A stretch of DNA of 64,000 nt from Bordetella bronchialis (GCF_001676705.1 NZ_CP016170.1:3100001-3164000); one strand, 5' to 3'. Shown: positions 17,845 to 27,043, counted from the stretch's first letter. Made by a program: numbers and translations. Notes: generated by a model not told the origin, from the sequence alone.

Positions 17845-19197
17845 TCAACGCCTGCCGCCGCGGCCGCCGCCGCCCGCCGATCGGCTGAAGCCCGATCCTT
17901 GAAGACTGGACCGGCCACGGTCGTAGCTGCGCTGCGCCGCCGCGCCCCCGCCCCCTACGCCGGCGAACGCGCTGTCGCGACCCGCGGTCGACGCGCCGCG
18001 GCCGGTGTTGCCGGCGGTACGGCCCGTATTGCCGCCAGCGCTGGCCGCGGACATTCCACGGTTCGACGCAACCGGCCGGTCGGTCGACGCCGCGCGATTC
18101 GCCGCGGAGGGTCGATTCGTCGACGCCGCGCGATCCGCTGTGGACGGACGGCCCGCCGATGATGCGCGATCCGCTGCGGCGGCACGGCCCGCCGATGGCG
18201 CCCCGGACGGCCGGTCGGCGGACGCCCGGGGCCCTGCCGTACCGGCCGGGCCCTGGCCCGCCGCGCCCGCCGGTTCGCGGCCGCGATAATCCGCGCGTTT
18301 GTCGGCGCCCGGCACGGCACGCGCGTATTGCTGCCGGGTCGCGCCATCCCGATAGGCCACGCCTTGGCGATGGCTGGGGTCATGCTGCCACCGTCCACCC
18401 TGCCCCTGCACCTGGGTGCGGTCGAAGTTGCGCTCGACGTTCTTCACCTTGTTGTAGTCGATGTCGACATCCCCGCCGCCCCAATCGCAATCGCTGAATA
18501 GCGCACCCGCGGCGGCCAGGCCGACGCCCCAGGCGAATCCCGTCACCAGGGCCGTGCCCGGGTAGTAGGCGGGCGACGGCGGCCAGTATGTCGGCGGATA
18601 CGCGGGATAACTCCATGTCCCGTAGGCCACCGTGGGGTTGTAGGCCGGCACATAGACCACCTCCGGGTTCGCGGGCTGTATGCGTACGACCGGCGCTTGC
18701 CCGCCCTGAGCCGGCGGTTCGACGGTGACTGTCTGCTGGGCATTGGACTGCAGGTTGCCGGCAGCCTGTGCGCGCCCTCGCAGCCGCTGCACCGCGGCGA
18801 ACACGTCGGAAGGCTGGGCAAGAAAGGCATCGCCCAATTTCTGCGTCCAGTCCAGCTTATCGCTCATCGGCTCCAGGATTTGCGGGAAGGCGACCAGCGA
18901 TTTGACGCTGGCGTCCCAGGACATATCCCCGACCGCCTTTACCGCCGCGTCGCCTCGCATCGCGGGGTTCGCCTTGCTCCAGCGCGCGGCATGCACCACT
19001 TCCAGCGGATAGGTCGATGCCATCAGGACCTGCGACAGCAAGGGATCGGGATAGAGCGCGATGGGCGCGACCAGCGCCTCGATCTCCTCGGGCTTGAGGG
19101 CCGGCGTGTCGTCCGCGGCCGGCCAGGCCGGAAGGGCAAGCAGCGATGCCAGCCAAAGTAGCAGGATTCGCGCGCCCCGCCCGTACCAGGAGGCCAT
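17845..19197 (-). CDS. DUF3300 family exported protein with low-complexity tail
   Basis: 450 residues. An N-terminal signal peptide ends near PAWPA|ADDTP. Residues 30-200 form the DUF3300 domain (EEIEALVAPIALYPDPLLSQVLMASTYPLEVVHAARW; VVYVPAYNPTVAYGTW). A Pro/Tyr-rich linker and a short hydrophobic Gly/Ala segment follow. The last 170 residues are low complexity, with repeated units close to AADRASSAGRPST / AANRAASTDRPV, then Gly-rich GGGGRGGRR. Function unknown; outer-envelope location inferred. Upstream gene of the DUF3300-DUF2950 operon; a GAGG-containing ribosome site precedes ATG 19197. Confidence 0.9.
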   Translation of the reverse strand: MASWYGRGARILLLWLASLLALPAWPAADDTPALKPEEIEALVAPIALYPDPLLSQVLMASTYPLEVVHAARWSKANPAMRGDAAVKAVGDMSWDASVKSLVAFPQILEPMSDKLDWTQKLGDAFLAQPSDVFAAVQRLRGRAQAAGNLQSNAQQTVTVEPPAQGGQAPVVRIQPANPEVVYVPAYNPTVAYGTWSYPAYPPTYWPPSPAYYPGTALVTGFAWGVGLAAAGALFSDCDWGGGDVDIDYNKVKNVERNFDRTQVQGQGGRWQHDPSHRQGVAYRDGATRQQYARAVPGADKRADYRGREPAGAAGQGPAGTAGPRASADRPSGAPSAGRAAAADRASSAGRPSTADRAASTNRPSAANRAASTDRPVASNRGMSAASAGGNTGRTAGNTGRGASTAGRDSAFAGVGGGGAAAQRSYDRGRSSLQGSGFSRSAGGGGRGGRR

Positions 19198-19420
19198 GTC
19201 CCTCTTCCTTCGGATCGTTGCCGTTCCGATGTCGAGAACAATCCCGTGCAGCCGCCCACCCGTGGCGGCGCCCGTGCTCCATTGGAGCAAATCCTTCTCC
19301 CCGCCACAATCGGCACTTTGGAGACGCCCACCCGATATTCCGGGCACAATCCTTATGGCGTGGCGAACAATCGAAACAGGCGCCGTGGCACATCAGACCA
19401 ATGATTATCGGGAGATAGAA

Positions 19421-20413
19421 ATGAATGCATACGCCAAACGGGCCCTGGCGGCGGTGGGACTCGCCGGCGCCCTGCTCATCCAGGCCGCGCCATCCCTCGC
19501 GCAGCAGGCGGGCGACTGGCCCGGCAAGCCCGTGACCATCGTCATCCCCTACGCGCCGGGTGGCTTCGCCGATACGCGCATGCGCCTTATCGCGGCCAAG
19601 CTGGAGCCGCGCCTGAAGCAGACGGTGATCGTCGAGAACCGCGCCGGCGCGGGCGGCGTGGTGGGCACGAATTTCATCGCACGGGCCAAGCCGGACGGCT
19701 ACACGATAGGCGCCGGCAACCTCGCCCCGCTGTCGGTGAATCCCACGCTGATGCAGAGCATCCCCTACGATCCGGCCAAGGACCTGGCCCCGGTGATACT
19801 GATCGAGAACAGCCCGCTCGTGCTCAGCGTGAGTAACGCGGTCAAGGCAAGCAGCCTGCGGGAACTGATCGCGCTGGCCAAGGCCGAACCGGGCAAGCTC
19901 ACCTTCGGTTCGTCCGGCGTGGGCGGCGCCCATCACCTGTCCGGCGAGATGTTCGCCGAGCAGGCGCACATCGATATCACGCACGTGCCGTACAAGGGCG
20001 GCAACCTGGCCTCCACCGATCTGATGGGCGGACACATCACCATGATGTTCGAGATGGGTTACGCGGCCCTGCCGGCCATCCAGGGCAACAAGGTCCGGCC
20101 GATCGCCGTCACCGCGGCCAGGCGCCTGGCCGTGCTGCCCGACGTTCCCACCATGGCCGAAGCCGGCCTGCCGGGCTATGAATCCTACAACTGGCAAGGC
20201 ATCGTCGCCCCCGCGGACACGCCCCGTCCCATCATCGACCGCCTGAACAAAGAGCTGAACGAAATCCTGAAGGACCCGGAAGTCGCCAAGGCCATCGCCG
20301 ACTCGGGCAGCCAGTCGGCCGGCGGCACGCCGGAGGAATTCGCGGCCTTCATCGAATCCGAAACCGCCAAGTGGGCCCAGGTCATCAAGGAGGCCAGGAT
20401 CGCGCCGCAGTAA
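19421..20413 (+). CDS. Bug family tripartite tricarboxylate transporter substrate-binding protein
   Basis: 330-residue periplasmic binding protein of the Bug/TctC type, which binds carboxylates, amides or other small organics. Signal peptide with cleavage near SLAQQ; mature part opens with GDWPGKPVTIVIPYAPGGFADTRMR, the ligand-cradling loop where most members have a PGGxxD motif (here PGGFAD). Further family marks: VENRAGAGGVVGTNFIARAKPDGYTI and VPYKGGNLASTDLMGGHI, and DVPTMAEAGLPGYESYNWQGIVAPADTP. No membrane TctAB genes accompany it. It reads divergently from the DUF3300 gene and is followed by a methyltransferase gene. Confidence 0.92.
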   Translation: MNAYAKRALAAVGLAGALLIQAAPSLAQQAGDWPGKPVTIVIPYAPGGFADTRMRLIAAKLEPRLKQTVIVENRAGAGGVVGTNFIARAKPDGYTIGAGNLAPLSVNPTLMQSIPYDPAKDLAPVILIENSPLVLSVSNAVKASSLRELIALAKAEPGKLTFGSSGVGGAHHLSGEMFAEQAHIDITHVPYKGGNLASTDLMGGHITMMFEMGYAALPAIQGNKVRPIAVTAARRLAVLPDVPTMAEAGLPGYESYNWQGIVAPADTPRPIIDRLNKELNEILKDPEVAKAIADSGSQSAGGTPEEFAAFIESETAKWAQVIKEARIAPQ

Positions 20414-20446
20414 GGCGGGCACGCGCGGTGCTGCATGGGGCCCGTC

Positions 20447-21058
20447 ATGAACGATTTCGAAACCCTATACCGGCAATCCGCCGACCCATGGCAGGTACGG
20501 AGCTCCTGGTATGAGCAGCGCAAACGCGCGGTGCTGATGGCATCCCTGCCCCAGCCCCGCTATGCGCGCATCCTGGAACTGGGCTGCGGCAACGGCGAGA
20601 TGACGCGGCGGTTGGCGGCACGGTGCGACGCGATGGTCGCCGTGGACGGCGCCGCCACCGCCATCGCGCTGTGCCAGCAGGCGCTGCGCCAGGACGGCCT
20701 GCGCAACGTCCGCACCCGCGTCGCCCGCCTGCCGGACGAGTGGCCGGTGGATGAGGGCGCGACGTTCGACCTTATCGTGGTGTCCGAACTGGCGTACTAC
20801 ATCGCCGGTACCGACCTGCCGGTCTTTCTGGCGCGATGCCGGGCCATGCTGGCGCCCGGCGGGGAATGGGCGATGTGCCACTACACCCGCGACCTGGACG
20901 GGCGGCCCCAGCCTACGCCGGCCTTGCATGCCCGCATCGACGCGCTGGAAGGCCTGTGCCGGGTCGTGCACCACCAGGACGAACGATACCTGCTGGATAT
21001 CTGGCGGCGCGGGCGGGAACGGCCGGGCGCACGGCCCGAAGGCCTGAAGCCGGACTGA
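20447..21058 (+). CDS. SAM-dependent methyltransferase, NodS-like
   Basis: 203 residues, class I methyltransferase. MNDFETLYRQSADPWQVRSSWYEQRKR is the typical NodS-like N-terminus; the SAM-binding motif I is ILELGCGNGEMTRRLA (near residues 46-60), followed by VAVDGAATAI and FDLIVVSELAYYI. Related proteins include the rhizobial NodS N-methyltransferase of chitooligosaccharides, but many homologues lie outside nodulation contexts and the substrate is unknown. An in-frame ATG at 20435 is an alternative start. The end of the gene contains a duplicated 12-bp CTGAAGCCGGAC unit around the stop codon. Confidence 0.88.
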   Translation: MNDFETLYRQSADPWQVRSSWYEQRKRAVLMASLPQPRYARILELGCGNGEMTRRLAARCDAMVAVDGAATAIALCQQALRQDGLRNVRTRVARLPDEWPVDEGATFDLIVVSELAYYIAGTDLPVFLARCRAMLAPGGEWAMCHYTRDLDGRPQPTPALHARIDALEGLCRVVHHQDERYLLDIWRRGRERPGARPEGLKPD

Positions 21059-21072
21059 AGCCGGACTGAACG

Positions 21073-22323
21073 CTACGCTTTTTCGTACGCCAGGTAGTCC
21101 ATGTGGATGCCGATATGGTCCGCGATGTACTTGGCGTCGTGCCACACGCCCCAGATGAACGAGGACGACCGGTTCGTCTGGTTCGGCAACCCCAGGAAGT
21201 AAATGCCCTTCTCCGCCGAAATACCGCGCTTGTGCACGGGGTAGCCCTTTTCGTCGAAGGTATCGATCTTCATCCAGGAATAGTCCACCTTGAAGCCCGT
21301 GGCCCAGACGATGCTCCGGATGCCGGCCTCGGCCAGGTCCAGCCGCAGGATGGGGTGTGTCAGGCATTCCGGGTCGTCCAGCAGCTTCCAGGCTTCCGGC
21401 TCCGGCGGCAGGTCCAGCCCGTTCTGCTCGATATAGGCGTCCGCCTCGCGCAGCACCTCGAAGTAATCGGCATCGCCCTGCGCGACGTTCTCCGCCAGGC
21501 CTTCCTGGAAGGTCAGGCTGCCGTTTTCGTACGCCTGCGTAATGCCGACCAGCGTGATGCCCGTGTGCGCCAGGCGGCGGAAGTCCATGGTCTTGCCGCC
21601 TTCGTAGCCGCTGACGGCGAAGGCCACATGTTCGCGCTTGGGCTTTTTCTTTACCTCGTCCCACATGCCCAGGGCGCCGAGCCACCAGCAGTAATCGCGC
21701 TGCCGGTAGGACCGGGGGGGACGATAGTGCTCCCCGACGGACAGGTAGACCTTGCGGCCGGCATTGCGCAGCTCTTCCGCGATTTGCGAACCGGACGCGC
21801 CCGCGCCGACCACCAGTACCGCGCCGTCCGCCAATTGGCCGGGGTTCTTGTAGGCGGAGGAATGGACCTGCTGGATACCGGCATCCGCGGGGACGATGGC
21901 GGGATAGCTGGGTATCTGGAAAGCGCCCGTGGCGGCCACCACGTGCAAGGCCTCTATCGCGCCCTGCGTGGTCTTCACGGTGAAGCCGGGACGCTTTTCA
22001 TTGCGCGCGACTTCCAGGACCTCCACGCCCGTGCGCACCGGTGCCTGGATCATCCTGGCGTAGTCTTCGAAGTACCTGGCCATCCGCTCCTTGGGCGGAA
22101 ACACGTCGGCGCCGACGTCGTCGAACTTCAAGCCGGGAAACCGGTCATGCCAGGCCGGACCGTTCGCCACCAGGGAATCCCAACGCTCGGAACGCCAGCG
22201 TTCGGCGATGCGCTTGCGTTCGAGCACAAGGTGAGGAATGCCCATCCTGCCCAGGTGCTCGCTCATCGCGATACCGGCCTGGCCCGCGCCGATCACCAGC
22301 GTATTGGTTTTCTCAACTGACAT
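21073..22323 (-). CDS. flavin-containing monooxygenase (FMO/Baeyer-Villiger-like)
   Basis: 416-residue NADPH- and FAD-dependent oxygenase. FAD site TLVIGAGQAGIAMSEHLG at residues 8-25; an ERWRSERWDSLVANGP segment typical of YUCCA/CzcO-like FMOs; the second Rossmann motif VLVVGAGASGSQIAEELRNAGRKVYLSVG near 170; and C-terminal IVWATGFKVDYSWM. Such enzymes oxygenate N, S or carbonyl groups; the substrate is not evident. A single gene, convergent with the methyltransferase gene (14-nt gap) and divergent from the ABC ATPase gene. Confidence 0.9.
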   Translation of the reverse strand: MSVEKTNTLVIGAGQAGIAMSEHLGRMGIPHLVLERKRIAERWRSERWDSLVANGPAWHDRFPGLKFDDVGADVFPPKERMARYFEDYARMIQAPVRTGVEVLEVARNEKRPGFTVKTTQGAIEALHVVAATGAFQIPSYPAIVPADAGIQQVHSSAYKNPGQLADGAVLVVGAGASGSQIAEELRNAGRKVYLSVGEHYRPPRSYRQRDYCWWLGALGMWDEVKKKPKREHVAFAVSGYEGGKTMDFRRLAHTGITLVGITQAYENGSLTFQEGLAENVAQGDADYFEVLREADAYIEQNGLDLPPEPEAWKLLDDPECLTHPILRLDLAEAGIRSIVWATGFKVDYSWMKIDTFDEKGYPVHKRGISAEKGIYFLGLPNQTNRSSSFIWGVWHDAKYIADHIGIHMDYLAYEKA

Positions 22324-22623
22324 GTGAAGTCCTTTCGCTCACTCATGGATGGCACGCAGTGTGAGCCAGATCCCCGGGCTTGATAACTTCGTTTTTCGGA
22401 CGCCGGGCTTAGGAAAAAGCAAATGGCCCGGGTTTCGTTTTTCCGATGAACGGCATCAGTATCGACAAAGGGCGTGGCCCCCCACGTTGCCGTATTCTTC
22501 CTGGCATCGGCCAACGGCCAGGCCGCCGTTTCGTCCGCGGGCCGCCGCGCCCGCCATGTCCACGGGCGTGCGGCGAAGCGCGCGTCCCGCCCGGCCATCA
22601 ACCCCGTCGAGTCATCCGCCGCC
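22324..22623. other. divergent intergenic region between monooxygenase and ABC ATPase
   Basis: 300 bases between the two start codons. A frame in phase with the ATPase is open from an ATG at 22474, but its product (rich in Ala/Arg) does not look like part of an ABC protein. I see no clear operator or RNA gene here. Confidence 0.45.
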
Positions 22624-23745
22624 ATGCAGAACAGCCCTTCCTCCCTGGAACCCTCCTGCGCGGTCAGTCTGGAAGGAGTGGTAAAGAAATACCGCGAGCA
22701 GACTGTGCTGCAAGATATCTCGCTGAAGATCCGGCGCGGCGAGTTCCTGACCCTGCTAGGCCCGTCGGGCTGCGGCAAGACCACCTTGCTGAACCTGATC
22801 GCCGGCTTCGCCGAGGCCGACAACGGCGAGATCTTCATCGACGACCAGCTGGTCACCGACCTGCCGCCGTACCAGCGCGAGATCGGCATCGTGTTCCAGA
22901 ACTACGCGCTGTTCCCCCACATGACGGTGGAACGCAATATCGGCTACGGCCTGCGCATGCGCCGCGTGCCGCCCGCGGAGATCGCGCGGCGCGTGGCCGA
23001 AGCCATGGCCATGGTCAAGCTGGACGGCCTGGGCCAGCGCAAGCCGCGCGAACTGTCCGGCGGCCAGCAGCAGCGGGTGGCGCTGGCGCGCGCCCTGGTG
23101 ATCCGTCCCAAGGTCCTGCTGCTGGACGAGCCCTTCTCGGCTTTGGACAAGAGCCTGCGTGGCGCCATGCAGGTGGAGATCCGCGACATCCAGCGCCGGC
23201 TGGGCGTGACCACGGTATTCGTGACCCACGACCAGGGCGAGGCCCTGAGCATGTCGGACCGCATCGCCGTGATGTCCGCCGGCGCCATCCGCCAGATCGC
23301 CAGCCCGGGCGAGCTCTACCGCAATCCGCAGGATCCCTTCGTCGCGTCCTTCCTGGGCGATGTGAACATCCTGCCCGCGCACTACCATGGCTCCGATCCC
23401 GACGGCATCCAGCTGCGGCTGGGCGCCGGCCTGATCCGGGTACCGCGCGAACGCCTGGTGGGGGGATCCCACGAAGGCCGCCGGCTGGACGTCTACGTGC
23501 GGCCCGAGCAGATCGCGCTGGAGAACCTGCACGGCGGCTCGGTCCTGAGCGGCACGGTCGTCAACCATGTGTTCCAGGGCGATCACATCGATTCCTATAT
23601 CGACGTGGACATCCCCGTGGCGGGCCGGCAACGCGTGATGGTGCGCAGCGCCGGCCTGGACGCCATGCAGCAATGGCCGGTCGGCGCCGTCACCGGCCTG
23701 GTGCTGCCCGACCAGGGCATCAGTGTGTTCAACGCGCCGGCCTGA
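22624..23745 (+). CDS. ABC transporter ATP-binding protein, PotA-like
   Basis: 373-residue ATPase of the spermidine/putrescine-iron import class. Walker A GPSGCGKTT (about residue 44), Q-loop FQNYALFPHM, signature LSGGQQQR, Walker B VLLLDEPFSALD and switch His in FVTHDQGEA are all intact. The C-terminal 130 residues form a TOBE-type domain (VYVRPEQIALENLHGGSVLSGTVVNHVFQGDHIDSYIDVD). No permease or binding protein adjoins it; the only matching PotBCD-type genes in the window lie at 28293-31094 on the other strand and lack an ATPase of their own, so it is the probable partner. Confidence 0.92.
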   Translation: MQNSPSSLEPSCAVSLEGVVKKYREQTVLQDISLKIRRGEFLTLLGPSGCGKTTLLNLIAGFAEADNGEIFIDDQLVTDLPPYQREIGIVFQNYALFPHMTVERNIGYGLRMRRVPPAEIARRVAEAMAMVKLDGLGQRKPRELSGGQQQRVALARALVIRPKVLLLDEPFSALDKSLRGAMQVEIRDIQRRLGVTTVFVTHDQGEALSMSDRIAVMSAGAIRQIASPGELYRNPQDPFVASFLGDVNILPAHYHGSDPDGIQLRLGAGLIRVPRERLVGGSHEGRRLDVYVRPEQIALENLHGGSVLSGTVVNHVFQGDHIDSYIDVDIPVAGRQRVMVRSAGLDAMQQWPVGAVTGLVLPDQGISVFNAPA

Positions 23746-23790
23746 GACGGAACGCGCCGGCCTGAGACGGAACGCGCCGGCCCGAGACGC
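23731..23790. repeat. 20-bp tandem repeat, three copies, across the ATPase stop codon
   Basis: The unit AACGCGCCGGCCTGAGACGG occurs twice exactly (23731-23750, 23751-23770) and once with two changes (23771-23790). The first copy supplies the last codons and the TGA of the ABC ATPase gene. Looks like a slippage duplication of the gene end. Confidence 0.9.
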
Positions 23791-23892
23791 CCGGCTCCCT
23801 GCCTGCCATTCGGCGAGACCCCTGCATGGCAGGCGCGGGCTCGCCCTGCTCCACCATGCCGCCGTCCCCTATCGATCATCCCTGAACCGCTC

Positions 23893-24891
23893 ATGACCGC
23901 TATCCCCCGCACCATGCAAGCCATCGTCGCCACCCGCCCCGGCGATGCCGGCGTACTTGCCCTGGCCGAAAGGCCCGTGCCGGCGCCCGGACCCGGCGAA
24001 GTGCTGCTGCGCGTGCACGCGGCCGGCGTCAACCGGCCCGACATCATGCAGCGGCAAGGCCTGTCCAAGCCCGCGGAAGGCGTCACCGACGTACTGGGCC
24101 TGGAAGCCTGCGGCACGGTCGTGGCGGCCGGACCGGGCGTGCCGGCCGCGCTGGAAGGCCGGCGCCTGATGAGCCTGTTGCCGGGCGGCGGCTATGCGCC
24201 CTGGTGCGTGGCGCGCGTGGACCATGCCCTGCCCGTTCCCGACGACCTGGACGACGCGGCGGCCGGCGCGCTGCCCGAAGGCCTGTTCACGGTATGGCAC
24301 AACTTGTTCGAGCTGGGCCGGCTGCGCATGGGGGAAACCGTGCTGATACACGGCGCCGCCGGCGGCATCGGCACGCTGGCCGTGCGCATGGCCCATGCGG
24401 CCGGCGCCCGCGTCATCGCCACCGCCGGCCGCGCGGACCGCCTGCCGGCCCTGCGCGAGATGGGCGCCGCGCATGCGCTGAGCTACCGCGAGACCGACTT
24501 CGTGGCCGCCTGCCACGACCTGACGCAGGGCCGCGGGGTGGACGTGGTGCTGGATATGGTCGGCGGCGATTACGTGCGCCGCAATCTGCAGGCGCTCGGC
24601 TTCGGTGGACGCCACATCAGCCTGTCTTTCCTGCAGGGCTCGTCGGTGAACATCGAGCTGCTGACGCTGATGCAGAAGCAGCTGAGCCTGCATTCCTCCA
24701 CCCTGCGCCCGCAGACCGCGGCGGAGAAAACCCGCATGGCCAGCGAAATCGCCCGCCACATCCTGCCGCTGGTGGCCGACGGCCGCATACGCCCGACAAT
24801 CCATGCAACCCTGCCCCTGGCCGAGGCGGCGCGCTCGCACCGCCTGCTGGAAGACGGCGAGGTATTCGGCAAACTGGTACTGCTTCCCTGA
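23893..24891 (+). CDS. NAD(P)H-quinone oxidoreductase, PIG3/QOR family MDR protein
   Basis: 332-residue zinc-independent medium-chain dehydrogenase/reductase. GroES-like N-terminal domain (EVLLRVHAAGVNRPDIMQRQG, no catalytic Zn cysteines), then the nucleotide-binding motif VLIHGAAGGIGTLAVRMAHAAGARVIATAGRADRL near residues 150-185 and GVDVVLDMVGGDYVRRNLQAL. C-terminal LPLAEAARSHRLLEDGEVFGKLVLLP is typical of the PIG3 subgroup. Catalyses NADPH-dependent quinone or enone reduction. It is followed after 26 nt by the GST gene on the same strand, so both may act on electrophiles. Confidence 0.92.
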   Translation: MTAIPRTMQAIVATRPGDAGVLALAERPVPAPGPGEVLLRVHAAGVNRPDIMQRQGLSKPAEGVTDVLGLEACGTVVAAGPGVPAALEGRRLMSLLPGGGYAPWCVARVDHALPVPDDLDDAAAGALPEGLFTVWHNLFELGRLRMGETVLIHGAAGGIGTLAVRMAHAAGARVIATAGRADRLPALREMGAAHALSYRETDFVAACHDLTQGRGVDVVLDMVGGDYVRRNLQALGFGGRHISLSFLQGSSVNIELLTLMQKQLSLHSSTLRPQTAAEKTRMASEIARHILPLVADGRIRPTIHATLPLAEAARSHRLLEDGEVFGKLVLLP

Positions 24892-24917
24892 CCCCTGGAA
24901 ACCCGAAGGCGGCCCTC

Positions 24918-25538
24918 ATGCCAAGACTGCTTTACGCCCCCACGTCGCCCTATGTCCGCAAGGTGATGGTCTGCGCGCACCTATGCGGCATGGCCGACCG
25001 CATCGTCCTGCTGGACAGCGCGGCCCACCCCATCCGCCGCGATCCCCGCATCGCCGCGCACAATCCGCTGGCCAAGGTGCCGACGCTGATCCTGGACGAC
25101 GGCCAGTCGCTGTACGACAGCCGGGTCATCTGCGAGTACATCGCCAGCCTGGCCGCCAACCAGGACCTGTTCCCGCCCGCCGGCCCCGGGCGCTGGCGCG
25201 CACTGACCGGGCAGGCGCTCGGCGACGGGCTGCTGGACGCCGCGCTGCTGGCGCGCTACGAGACCACGGCCCGTCCCGCCGAGTCGCAATGGCCCGAATG
25301 GCGGGCAGCCCAGTTGGTCAAGGTGGCCGCCAGCCTGGACGAAATCGAAGCGCACGCGCCGGCCGCGGCCGCTTCCGGCCCCAGCATCGGCGAGGTGACG
25401 ATAGGCTGCGCGCTGGGCTACCTGGACTTCCGCTTCCCCGAACTGGACTGGCGCGCCTCCCACCCTGGGGCCGCGAGCTGGTTCCAGGTATTCAACGCAC
25501 AGCCCGCCATGCAGGCCACGCTCCCGCGCGACGCCTGA
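24918..25538 (+). CDS. glutathione S-transferase family protein
   Basis: 206 residues. Thioredoxin-fold N-terminus MPRLLYAPTSPYVRKVMVCAHLCG with SPYVRK as active-site region (Ser near residue 9-10, beta/theta-like), NPLAKVPTLILDDG with the cis-Pro, and YDSRVICEYI for glutathione gamma-glutamyl binding. The helical domain (residues 85-206) ends in the usual DWRASHPGAASWFQVFNAQPAM. Substrate not predictable. In the same direction as the quinone oxidoreductase and the dehydroquinase-like gene. Confidence 0.92.
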   Translation: MPRLLYAPTSPYVRKVMVCAHLCGMADRIVLLDSAAHPIRRDPRIAAHNPLAKVPTLILDDGQSLYDSRVICEYIASLAANQDLFPPAGPGRWRALTGQALGDGLLDAALLARYETTARPAESQWPEWRAAQLVKVAASLDEIEAHAPAAAASGPSIGEVTIGCALGYLDFRFPELDWRASHPGAASWFQVFNAQPAMQATLPRDA

Positions 25539-25592
25539 CACGCGGATCGATACGCGTACGCAAAGACAAAACCCAGAACGGATCCCGCCACG

Positions 25593-26072
25593 ATGAACAC
25601 ACCCACCGCCCCGGCCACCGCCGCCAACACCGCCAAGGTCTGGTTCCTGAACGGGCCCAATGCGAATCTATATGGCCTGGACGCCAACAAGACCTACGGG
25701 TCCGAGAGTTTCCCGGTCCTGCGCCAGCGCTGCGAGGCGAAGGCGGCGCGGTTGGGCATCGCCCTGAACTTCGTGCAATCCAATCACGAGGGGCAACTGA
25801 TCGACTGGATCCAGGAGGCGCGCGGGGCGTCGCAAGGGATCATCATCAACGCGGCGGGACTGACGTATACGTCGATTCCGCTGCTGGATGCGCTGCTATC
25901 CTTCCCGGGCCGGATCATCGAGGTGCATATGAGCAATATCTGGAAGCGCGAGCCTTTCCGGCACCATTCGTATATTTCAAAGGCGGCGGACGGGGTGATC
26001 GCGGGACTGGGCGGCGACGGCTACGAGCTGGCGATCGAAGCGATGTCGCGCCTGATAGGCAAGACGGCCTGA
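25593..26072 (+). CDS. type II 3-dehydroquinate dehydratase-like protein, active site altered
   Basis: 159 residues with the AroQ flavodoxin-like fold: LNGPNANLYGLDANKTYG, SNHEGQLIDWIQEA, INAAGLTYTS, EVHMSNIWKREPFRHHSYIS. Conserved catalytic features are the Tyr (35), Asn (86), His (112), Ser (114) and Arg (119, 123). Two positions differ from true dehydratases: the lid Arg is replaced (LDANKTYG where family members have xREPxxYG) and the active-site His of THTS is Tyr 92 (TYTS). So it may be a catabolic or neofunctionalised paralogue rather than the shikimate enzyme. It is 11 nt upstream of the hydroxyacid dehydrogenase gene and surely co-transcribed with it. Confidence 0.85.
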   Translation: MNTPTAPATAANTAKVWFLNGPNANLYGLDANKTYGSESFPVLRQRCEAKAARLGIALNFVQSNHEGQLIDWIQEARGASQGIIINAAGLTYTSIPLLDALLSFPGRIIEVHMSNIWKREPFRHHSYISKAADGVIAGLGGDGYELAIEAMSRLIGKTA

Positions 26073-26083
26073 GGACGGACAAA

Positions 26084-27043
26084 ATGCCGGTATCGAGCAA
26101 CGGGCAGTCCCTGGGGTCGCTGGTGTTCTACAGCGAGTTCGACGATTTCAATGTGTGGAAGGCGGCGCTGCAGGCACAATTGCCGGGCTTGCGGATACTG
26201 CACGCCGGCGAGGCCACGGATCCCGCCGGTATCCACTACGCACTGGCGTGGAAGGCACCCGAAGGTTTCTTCGACAACATGTCCAGGCTGCGCCTGATCA
26301 TCAATCTGGGCGCTGGCGTGGATTCGCTGGTGGGGCGCACGGATCTTCCCGCCGGCGTGCCGATCACGCGTATCAGCGATCCCGATATGGGACGCATGAT
26401 GGCAAGCTATGTGCTGTTCGCGACACTGCGCTATGCACGGGATATTCCGTGGTTCGAGCGGGCGCAGCGCCGGGCACAATGGGCGTATCGCCATCCCCGC
26501 TCGCCGGAAGATATCCGGGTGGGGGTGCTGGGGCTGGGCGAGCTGGGCGCCTATGCGGCCCGCGAGCTGCGGCGCCAGGGGCTGACGGTGCTGGGCTGGT
26601 CGCGAAGCCGGCGGGAGATCGACGGGATCCAGTGCTATTCGGGCATGGAGTCGCTGAATACGGTGCTGTCGCAGGTGGAGATCCTGGTCGTCATGCTGCC
26701 GCTGACGGCGGAAACGCGGGGGCTGCTGGACCGGCAGCGCTTATTGGCGTTGCCCCGGGGCGCGGCGCTGATCAACGTGGCCCGGGGGGCGCTGGTGGAC
26801 CAGGTCGCCATGACGGAGCTGCTGCAAAGCGGTCATCTGGGTGGCGCCACGCTGGACGTCTTCGACCGCGAACCCTTGCCCGCGGATGATCCGCTCTGGA
26901 AGATGGACAACGTGCTGATTACCCCCCATCTGGCTTCGGTCGCGATTCCTGCTTCGGCGGCCAGGCAGGTGGCGGAGAATATCCTGCGGGTGGCGTCCGG
27001 GGAACAGCCGGTGAATCGGGTGGATCCTTCACGGGGATATTGA
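26084..27043 (+). CDS. D-2-hydroxyacid dehydrogenase, GhrA-like
   Basis: 319-residue NAD(P)-dependent 2-oxoacid reductase of the glyoxylate/hydroxypyruvate type. Rossmann motif VGVLGLGELGAYAARELRRQG near 145-165; catalytic Arg in INVARGALVDQ, Glu in FDREPLPADDPLW and His in ITPHLASVAIP. The substrate loop NLGAGVDSL is that of GhrA-type enzymes. Cofactor-loop residues WSRSRRE suggest NADP preference, since Arg follows the beta-2 strand. Placement directly behind the dehydroquinase-like gene suggests both handle hydroxy/keto acids from one pathway. Confidence 0.9.
   Translation: MPVSSNGQSLGSLVFYSEFDDFNVWKAALQAQLPGLRILHAGEATDPAGIHYALAWKAPEGFFDNMSRLRLIINLGAGVDSLVGRTDLPAGVPITRISDPDMGRMMASYVLFATLRYARDIPWFERAQRRAQWAYRHPRSPEDIRVGVLGLGELGAYAARELRRQGLTVLGWSRSRREIDGIQCYSGMESLNTVLSQVEILVVMLPLTAETRGLLDRQRLLALPRGAALINVARGALVDQVAMTELLQSGHLGGATLDVFDREPLPADDPLWKMDNVLITPHLASVAIPASAARQVAENILRVASGEQPVNRVDPSRGY

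Noticed and set aside
17845..18240. Low-complexity tail of the DUF3300 protein considered as a frameshift or separate gene
   Set aside because: The frame is continuous, keeps GC-rich third positions and ends with a Gly/Arg tail common in this family.
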